Source: Ga0077536 sp943370145 (GTDB lineage: Bacteria > Pseudomonadota > Gammaproteobacteria > Ga0077536). Taken from it: a DNA stretch of 21,541 nucleotides. A model generated the notes under the pieces. The model did no database searches, was not told the DNA's origin, and saw only the letters and a program-made list of their open reading frames with translations. The translations under genes and the position numbers were made by a program. The stretch spans positions 1 to 21,541 of the forward strand of contig CALRPY020000073.1 in assembly GCA_943370145.1 (NCBI GenBank). The letters run 5' to 3'. This document shows, one piece after another, positions 16,968-21,541 of the stretch. The stretch's first letter is position 1, and each line of letters begins with the position of its first letter.

Positions 16968-18425
16968 TCAGAAGCGGAATTCGAAGTTCATCACGCCCAG
17001 CAACTGACGATCCTCGCGAGCGACACCGTTGCGGTCGACCGCGAACAGGTTGCCGCCGCCGTCGTAGACGTCGTACTTCAGTTCAGGGCGCACGGTCAGG
17101 TGCGGTATCGGCTCCCAGCCGATGTTCGCGGTCAGCGCGTAGACGTCCCCGCCCGTGGCGCCGACGCTGCCCCAGGTGACGTTCGCGGCGCTTTCGTCGC
17201 GGAACCATTCGCCGCGCAACGCGAAGCGCATGCGCGGCGCGAACTGGTAGCGCACGCCGAGATTCGCACCGTAGAACGACGTGTCCTGCACGATCGCGAA
17301 CGGCAGCGGCGCGATGTCGCCGGCCTCCTGGAAGCCGTACATCGACTCCAGCACGATGCCGAGGGTCGGCGTGTAGTTGTGGTAGACGCTGAGGTAACCG
17401 ACGACGCGGTCGAGGTACTCGTTGGTCGAACTCAGCGCAAGGTATTGCGAACCGCCGCCCAGTGGCCGCACGACGCCGTCGATCACTTTCGCATCGCCGA
17501 AATCGTCCTCGCCGTTCCCGTATTCGATCTCGACGTCGACCCAGGTGCGCATGTCCGGGCTGCGCCAGCGGCCCTCGAAGAAAAAGCCGGGCTGCGTGTC
17601 GCCGGAACCGAAGTCGATTGCGTTCCAGTCCGAAACGACGCCGAAGCCCGCGCTCGCGTGGCCGAAGGTGGCGTCCAGCGGCAGCTTGAACTGCGCCAGT
17701 GCGCCGACGTGCTTGGCCGGCCCGGACGCGAAGACATAGGTCCGGCTCGAAAACCAGTTTGGCGGCTCGAAGGAGCCATAGCCGATTTCCCACGCGTTCG
17801 GCGAGTGCCAGCTGCCGACGATGATCGACGCGCCCTCGCCTATCGGCAGGTAGGTGTCGAGATACCACTGGGTGACCGCGAGGCGATCGCGACGGTCGGC
17901 GTCCCAGGACCAGTCATCCATGCCCTTGGTCTTCCAGAACACGGCGTCTTCGCCGTAGAGCGCCGACACGTTCCAGTCGACGATGACTTCGTCGCCCCGC
18001 GGTCCGGGCAGCGGGCCGACACGGCTCAGCACGTTGCGGTTGGGCTGGAACAGGCGGAACGGCGGACAACCGGCACCCTTGCACGCGATGAGCCCGATGT
18101 GGTTCAGGTTCACGCCCTCGTCCTGCACGAGACCGCCCTGGGCACCCAGGCTGCGGCCGCGCCCCTGCGCCAGTTCCGTCTTCGCGATGTCGTTGTCGGC
18201 GAATGCCGCCGTGACGTGCCCGAAGCCCATCACGCTGATGCCCTGCTCGCGTTCGATCGGCGCGCCGCCCAGTGCGCGGTACAGCGTGCCGTAGGGGCGA
18301 TCGCCTTCGGTGAGCACGGGCTCGGCGGCGACGCTCGCGCCGGGGACGCCGAACAGGGCCGCGAACAGCGCGAGGGCCCGGGAGGAATTGTCGGTTCTGG
18401 AAACGCGCATCGGATGGACTTTCAT
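16968..18425 (-). CDS. Outer-membrane porin, BBP2/OmpL-like
   Basis: This is a predicted outer-membrane beta-barrel. From the ATG at 18425 it is 485 residues. A signal peptide (ALALFAALFGVPGASVAA) precedes the mature start near AEPVL. Alternating polar and aromatic strands follow, and the chain ends in EFRF, a C-terminal Phe typical of barrel-assembly signals. The segment YLDTYLPIGEGASIIVGSWH and the later SSRTYVFASGPAKHVGAL match the look of putative beta-barrel porin-2 proteins. A CKGAGC pair lies near the N-terminus. Starts at 18410 (ATG) or 18494 (GTG, overlapping the upstream stop by 8 bases) are possible. None has a strong ribosome binding site, and the GTG start gives an implausibly long leader before the hydrophobic core. 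It follows the DUF1326 gene by about 60 bp, probably in one transcript. The transported solute is unknown. Confidence 0.8.
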   Translation of the reverse strand: MKVHPMRVSRTDNSSRALALFAALFGVPGASVAAEPVLTEGDRPYGTLYRALGGAPIEREQGISVMGFGHVTAAFADNDIAKTELAQGRGRSLGAQGGLVQDEGVNLNHIGLIACKGAGCPPFRLFQPNRNVLSRVGPLPGPRGDEVIVDWNVSALYGEDAVFWKTKGMDDWSWDADRRDRLAVTQWYLDTYLPIGEGASIIVGSWHSPNAWEIGYGSFEPPNWFSSRTYVFASGPAKHVGALAQFKLPLDATFGHASAGFGVVSDWNAIDFGSGDTQPGFFFEGRWRSPDMRTWVDVEIEYGNGEDDFGDAKVIDGVVRPLGGGSQYLALSSTNEYLDRVVGYLSVYHNYTPTLGIVLESMYGFQEAGDIAPLPFAIVQDTSFYGANLGVRYQFAPRMRFALRGEWFRDESAANVTWGSVGATGGDVYALTANIGWEPIPHLTVRPELKYDVYDGGGNLFAVDRNGVAREDRQLLGVMNFEFRF

Positions 18426-18486
18426 GGCGCTGCGTGGCGACGCGGCGTGTCGAATCGGAGGTTGGTGGCGCGCAAGGGCGAGCGCC

Positions 18487-19119
18487 TCAGGCACTCTTGA
18501 CGATCATCCGCGAGGTGAAGCCGTTGGTGCCGCTGTGCGACCAGCGGGCACCGTCGCTGACGTGCTCGTGCACAACGGACTCGTACTGCACGTAGTCGTG
18601 GAAGACCGGCGACGGCAGGCCGGTGATGCGGATCGGCGCACCGTCAAGACCCGCGACGAGTTTCATCTCGACGCTGGACGCGGGGGTCGTGAACCTGATG
18701 ACCTGCGCGTCGCGCGTCACCGCGAGCTTCACGCGTTCGATGCCGCGCGAGATGTCGAGGAACTTGGGAAAGGCGAGCGGCAGGATGCGATCGAAGGCCG
18801 CGTACTGCGCGTCGGTGAGTGCGTCGCTGACATAGATGCGCGTCCACTTGCGCATCGAGAAGCTCACCAGGAAGTCGATGCCCGCGAGCGCCGCGCCGTC
18901 GACCTGGCCCTGCGTGATCTGGATGAGCCGATTGCCTTCGCACATCTTCTCGGTCGGGCGCCCGAAGTTGCAGGGGCAGGGAATGGCGCAGCTGCAGCAC
19001 TCGGCGATGTCGGCCTCGAGCGCCCAGGCCGGCGTGCCCGCCGCGCGCACCGCCTGGCTGCCCACTGCGACGCCCAGCGCCGCCGCCCCCAGCGTGAGAT
19101 TGAAGTCGCGTCGATTCAT
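18487..19119 (-). CDS. Exported DUF1326 domain protein with Cys cluster
   Basis: A 210-residue DUF1326 protein, a family of unknown function. The N-terminus NRRDFNLTL followed by a hydrophobic stretch and VRAAG resembles a Tat signal, so it probably reaches the periplasm folded. Immediately after the signal is a Cys cluster, ECCSCAIPCPCNFG, with Cys at 41, 42, 44, 48, 50 and another at 60. This pattern, with the CPCNFGRPTE context, identifies the family and suggests metal binding or redox chemistry (inference). The ATG at 19119 is preceded by GGAGGG at a 7-base spacing. It is the first gene of a likely two-gene unit with the porin and is divergent from the SnoaL-like gene. Confidence 0.85.
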   Translation of the reverse strand: MNRRDFNLTLGAAALGVAVGSQAVRAAGTPAWALEADIAECCSCAIPCPCNFGRPTEKMCEGNRLIQITQGQVDGAALAGIDFLVSFSMRKWTRIYVSDALTDAQYAAFDRILPLAFPKFLDISRGIERVKLAVTRDAQVIRFTTPASSVEMKLVAGLDGAPIRITGLPSPVFHDYVQYESVVHEHVSDGARWSHSGTNGFTSRMIVKSA

Positions 19120-19371
19120 GGCGTTCCCTCCACTTTGGCAGGACTCGTCTACCGACGAGCGCCGTCATTCATTTCAATGACTTGAGCCTTTATCTTAAAG
19201 AATGCCTGAAGTTTTTGCCTGCGCCCAGATCGACCACCAAGCGAGGCCGCGAATTTCATTCGAATGGAGGATGAATCGGGCGGACCGTCGCGCGCGTTGC
19301 CGCGTTCCGCCGGCGCCAGGCTTCGATTAGGCTTGGGCTCTGCACATCAAGCCGCGCCAGAGGAACTGACC
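19120..19371. promoter_or_regulatory. Divergent intergenic region
   Basis: This 252-bp gap separates the DUF1326 gene (minus) from the SnoaL-like gene (plus) and must carry both promoters. Its AT-rich core (about 19160-19220) contrasts with the rest of the window. It contains ctcgt/acgag (19144-19159), gtcatt/aatgac (19164-19181) and cttta/taaag (near 19188-19200), small inverted repeats that could be operator sites or leader hairpins. TAAGAT on the minus strand (19192-19197) is a possible -10 without a good -35. The plus-strand promoter was not resolved. Confidence 0.4.
19360..19365 (+). promoter_or_regulatory. Ribosome binding site fixing the SnoaL-like start
   Basis: A GAGGAA motif lies about 7 bases before the ATG at 19372. 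It supports this start over the in-frame ATG at 19264, which would add 36 residues of low-complexity sequence before the conserved domain. Confidence 0.6.
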
Positions 19372-19770
19372 ATGCCGGACCGTCGCGCCGAACTCACCCG
19401 TCTCATCGAAGCCTTCACCGCCTGTTTCAATCGCGTCGACCTCGACGGACTGATGGACTACTTCGCGGACGACGCGGTGTACGAGGAAGTCAACGGGCCG
19501 GTGAATCATGGCAAGGCGGCGATCCGGAAGGCCTTCGAACCGCTGTTCTCGGGGCAGTTCGGCCACGTCACGTTCACTGGACGCGATTTGTTCATCGACA
19601 CCGACGCGGACAAGGTGATGGCGAGCTGGGACTGCCATCTCACGATGGACGGGCAAGCCAAGGTCCTGGAGGGGCTGGACCTCTACCACTTCCGCGGCGA
19701 CAGGATCGTGCGCAAGCTCGCCTACTGCAAGGCGCGGCAGCCGCGCTATACGGACGCGCCCGCGGCCTGA
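19372..19770 (+). CDS. SnoaL-like / NTF2 superfamily protein
   Basis: A 132-residue protein with the cone-shaped alpha+beta barrel pattern of the SnoaL/NTF2-like superfamily. The opening helix LTRLIEAFTACFNRVDLDGLMDYFADDAVYEE is the characteristic N-terminal half, followed by GKAAIRKAFEPLF and then strands GHVTFTGRDLFI, KVMASWDCHLTM and GLDLYHFRGDRIVRKLAYCKA. Members include small isomerases, hydrolases and binding proteins, and the sequence does not say which. No signal peptide is present, so it is cytoplasmic. It converges on the cyclo-ligase fusion with 11 bp between the stop codons and no obvious terminator. The superfamily assignment is solid; the function is unknown. Confidence 0.85.
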   Translation: MPDRRAELTRLIEAFTACFNRVDLDGLMDYFADDAVYEEVNGPVNHGKAAIRKAFEPLFSGQFGHVTFTGRDLFIDTDADKVMASWDCHLTMDGQAKVLEGLDLYHFRGDRIVRKLAYCKARQPRYTDAPAA

Positions 19771-19781
19771 CCCGGAAGCGC

Positions 19782-20876
19782 TCAGCCGGCTGCCCCGAGC
19801 AGGCGTTCGCAGGCCGCGATGTTGCGCTCGTGAACGTCCAGCATCGCGCGCAGATCGCGCGCGAGCGCGGGCTCCGCGATGCGCGGGATGGCGTCCCGCA
19901 GCCTGCGCGCTACCCAGGCCTGCCCGCGGTTCAGCAGTACAAGCTGCGCCGTGAAATCGTCCAGCGCGAGCAGCTTGTGCAGGAAATCCCCGGTCGCGGA
20001 CGTCGCCTCGCCGCCCAGCGCCGTGACGTGCCGGCCGAGCATCGAAACGAATCCCGCCTCGTCACGCACCACGGCCGGCAACAAGGCAGCAGCGGCCCCG
20101 TGGGCCCGCTTCACCATCGCCGCGACGCCGCGCGCGCCGGCCCGTTCGGCGCGCAGCAGTTCGTCGAGCAGCGCGAGGATTTCCTCGCGCGCCAGGTAAC
20201 CCATGTATGACGGTGGCGCTTCACTCGCCTGGCACGGCGAGGACGCGACGGCCCGCGTCTCATGCCGCCCTTGCTGCCCTGGGCGCGCCGCACGGGCCGG
20301 CGCGAGCCAGCCTTCCTCGGTCAATATGCGGTCCATCGGGATGTCGTGTGGCTGCGGGTGAATCGTGTCGAGCCGCGACGCCGCGTAGCCGATGCCGATC
20401 GTCAGCGGCCGCGGCCGCGGCACGCACTGCGCCAGCGTGCGATCGTAATAGCCTCCGCCGTAACCCAGCCGGTAGCCGGCCGGATCGAATCCGACCAGCG
20501 GCACCAGCAGCAGTGTCGGCGTGACCACAGCGCCGTCCGCCGGCACCGGGATGTTCCAGATCCCGTGGACGAGCTTTTCGCCACGGCGCCAGCTGCGGAA
20601 AACCATCGCCCGGTTCTTTTCGACGACGACCGGCAGCGCCGCCGTGGCGCCACGCGCGAGCAAATGCGCGATGAGTCCATGCAAGTCGACCTCGCCCTTG
20701 AACGGCCAGTAATAGCCGATGCAGTGCGTGGCCAGTTCGTCCCCAATCGCCAACAGGTGCTGCACGATGCGCGTTCCCGCGACCTCGCGCCCGGCGGCGA
20801 GCAAGGCAAGCCGGCGCTCAAGCAGCAGCGCACGCTGCGCGCGTCGCCATCCGCGGATGTCGGTCCAGCTGTCCAT
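19782..20876 (-). CDS. 5-formyltetrahydrofolate cyclo-ligase fused to DUF6306
   Basis: Residues 1 to about 195 form a complete 5-formyltetrahydrofolate cyclo-ligase (MTHFS), which uses ATP to convert 5-formyl-THF to 5,10-methenyl-THF in the cytoplasm. The family signature GFDPAGYRLGYGGGYYDR is at 129-146 and PHDIPMDRILTE at 176-187. A Pro/Gly/Ser-rich linker (about 197-223) leads to a helical domain (225-362) recognised as DUF6306 by EEILALLDELLRAERAGARG and LLNRGQAWVARRL. Stand-alone cyclo-ligases are about 190-200 residues, so this is a real two-domain fusion in one frame with no sign of frameshift. The ATG at 20876 has AAGGTG four bases upstream. Which folate-related role DUF6306 adds is unknown. 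A symbol for the first domain alone would be fthC (ygfA), but the fused product is left unnamed. Confidence 0.88.
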   Translation of the reverse strand: MDSWTDIRGWRRAQRALLLERRLALLAAGREVAGTRIVQHLLAIGDELATHCIGYYWPFKGEVDLHGLIAHLLARGATAALPVVVEKNRAMVFRSWRRGEKLVHGIWNIPVPADGAVVTPTLLLVPLVGFDPAGYRLGYGGGYYDRTLAQCVPRPRPLTIGIGYAASRLDTIHPQPHDIPMDRILTEEGWLAPARAARPGQQGRHETRAVASSPCQASEAPPSYMGYLAREEILALLDELLRAERAGARGVAAMVKRAHGAAAALLPAVVRDEAGFVSMLGRHVTALGGEATSATGDFLHKLLALDDFTAQLVLLNRGQAWVARRLRDAIPRIAEPALARDLRAMLDVHERNIAACERLLGAAG

Positions 20877-20900
20877 TCAGCACCTTGTTGGCATGCCGGC

Positions 20901-20906
20901 AGTATA
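20901..20906 (-). promoter_or_regulatory. Possible -10 element of the cyclo-ligase fusion gene
   Basis: TATACT on the minus strand lies about 25 bases before the ATG at 20876, which would give a short leader containing the AAGGTG site. No matching -35 was found at 16-18 bases, so this is a weak call. Confidence 0.3.
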
Positions 20907-21059
20907 GAACCGCTGGTCCATCCCGCCGGGGCACCGCCCGGGCAGAAGCGTATTCGTCTGACACGCGTCGCCGGCCTGCAAGGACCCTCACCCGGCCTCT
21001 CCCTGGGCGCTGTCTCTTGGTCACATTTGGGCGCGGGTGCCGGTGTTCACGTGCTGTTG

Positions 21060-21350
21060 GGCCACCGAGAACACCGAGAGGATGGGGTGGAGATGCCGCC
21101 TGGACGGCATTGCCCCGGCAGAAGCGCATCCCGCAACTCACCGTTCTTCTCCGTGTCCTCCGTGCGCTCCGTGGTCAACATTCGGCGTCTGTTGCCGCGG
21201 CAACGCCGGCTTTCACCACGGAGAGCACGGAGGACACGGAGAAGTCGCTTATTCGAGCGTGGTCCGGGCAATGCCCATGCCGTCGACCGCTGGCTCAGCG
21301 CCTGTTGAAAAATCTCGGTGTTCTCGGTGTTCTCGGTGTTCTTGGTGGCC
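21060..21350 (+). repeat. Inner repeat module, right copy
   Basis: This module starts with ggccaccgagaacaccgag and ends with three exact tandem copies of ctcggtgtt (21314-21340) plus cttggtggc. Inside is a ctccgtgtcctccgtg... / ...cacggaggacacggag inverted repeat around the perfect 14-bp palindrome gttgccgcggcaac (21191-21204). It matches the left inner module (325-618) in the same orientation, not inverted as the arms would predict. Confidence 0.75.
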
Positions 21351-21442
21351 CATCATCACGGCCCGCGGTACCTGCGCTCAGATGTGGCCACGAGACAGCC
21401 CGCGACGGGAACGGCGAAGACCCGCGCCCGCGTGCCTCAGAA

Positions 21443-21479
21443 AGAAAAGGTGTCAGATTTGAAATCTGACACCTTTTCT
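21443..21479. repeat. 37-bp palindrome, copy 3
   Basis: Same 18-base arms as the copies at 4-40 and 195-231. The central base is g here, as expected for the inverted orientation of the right arm. Confidence 0.9.
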
Positions 21480-21541
21480 CGGCTCTGGACCCTGCAGAGG
21501 CCGTCTGAACGCAGCGCGGGACACAGTTGCTCGGTGGCCAG

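Larger units (their letters stand above)
20994..21541. repeat. Right arm of long inverted repeat
   Basis: The arm opens with cggcctctccctgggcgctg, the counterpart of left-arm sequence near 690. It then carries an inner module, and closes with the reverse complement of left-arm sequence from 324 down to 135, including the 37-bp palindrome. Similarity is still strong at the last base, so the repeat probably continues past the window. No gene is supported; short frames here are repeat artefacts. Confidence 0.8.

Noticed and set aside
20877..20993. Possible 6S RNA upstream of the cyclo-ligase gene, a common location in proteobacteria
   Set aside because: Only about 115 bp separates the start codon from the repeat arm, and no long closing stem with a central bubble is visible.
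20885..21469. Open frames of up to 194 residues in the right repeat region
   Set aside because: They run through the inverted-repeat arm and the 37-bp palindrome and share the same repeat-derived peptides as the left arm, so they are not genes.
1..21541. Composite transposon with the end repeats as insertion sequences
   Set aside because: Neither arm encodes a transposase, no terminal target-site duplication could be judged because the window cuts the repeats, and the arms are diverged.

Overview
The window is about 21.5 kb of GC-rich DNA that reads as chromosome of a Gram-negative proteobacterium, probably a beta- or gammaproteobacterium. The evidence is a two-partner secretion locus, an outer-membrane porin ending in an aromatic residue, a Tat-like signal peptide, and a 5-formyltetrahydrofolate cyclo-ligase of proteobacterial type. 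No rRNA, tRNA, CRISPR array, transposase or recombinase gene was found, so genus-level placement is not possible.

Layout. Positions 1-690 and 20994-21541 hold no genes. They are mosaic repeats that face each other as a long inverted repeat, contain three copies of a 37-bp palindrome, and each carry an inner module whose orientation does not follow its arm. Between them lie six genes. On the minus strand, in transcription order, are a 5-formyltetrahydrofolate cyclo-ligase fused to a DUF6306 domain (20876-19782), a Tat-exported Cys-rich DUF1326 protein (19119-18487), a BBP2/OmpL-like porin (18425-16968), a giant TpsA exoprotein of 4682 residues (16605-2557) and its TpsB outer-membrane transporter (2534-810). 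One plus-strand gene, a SnoaL/NTF2-like protein (19372-19770), diverges from the DUF1326 gene and converges on the cyclo-ligase fusion.

How the genes work together. tpsA and tpsB are 22 bp apart and form a two-partner secretion operon. The TpsA should cross the inner membrane by Sec, engage the TpsB POTRA domains through its N-terminal TPS domain, and fold outside as a very long beta-helix built largely from modules of about 55 residues. Its N-terminus and overall plan resemble the leukotoxin LktA-family filamentous adhesins. The DUF1326 and porin genes are close together and probably co-transcribed. Any functional link between them and the TPS pair is inference from proximity and shared strand.

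The points most worth a second look are the giant exoprotein (modular array, a single Cys pair, non-beta-helix inserts), the inverted repeats with a flipped inner module that bracket the 20-kb gene block, and the cyclo-ligase-DUF6306 fusion.
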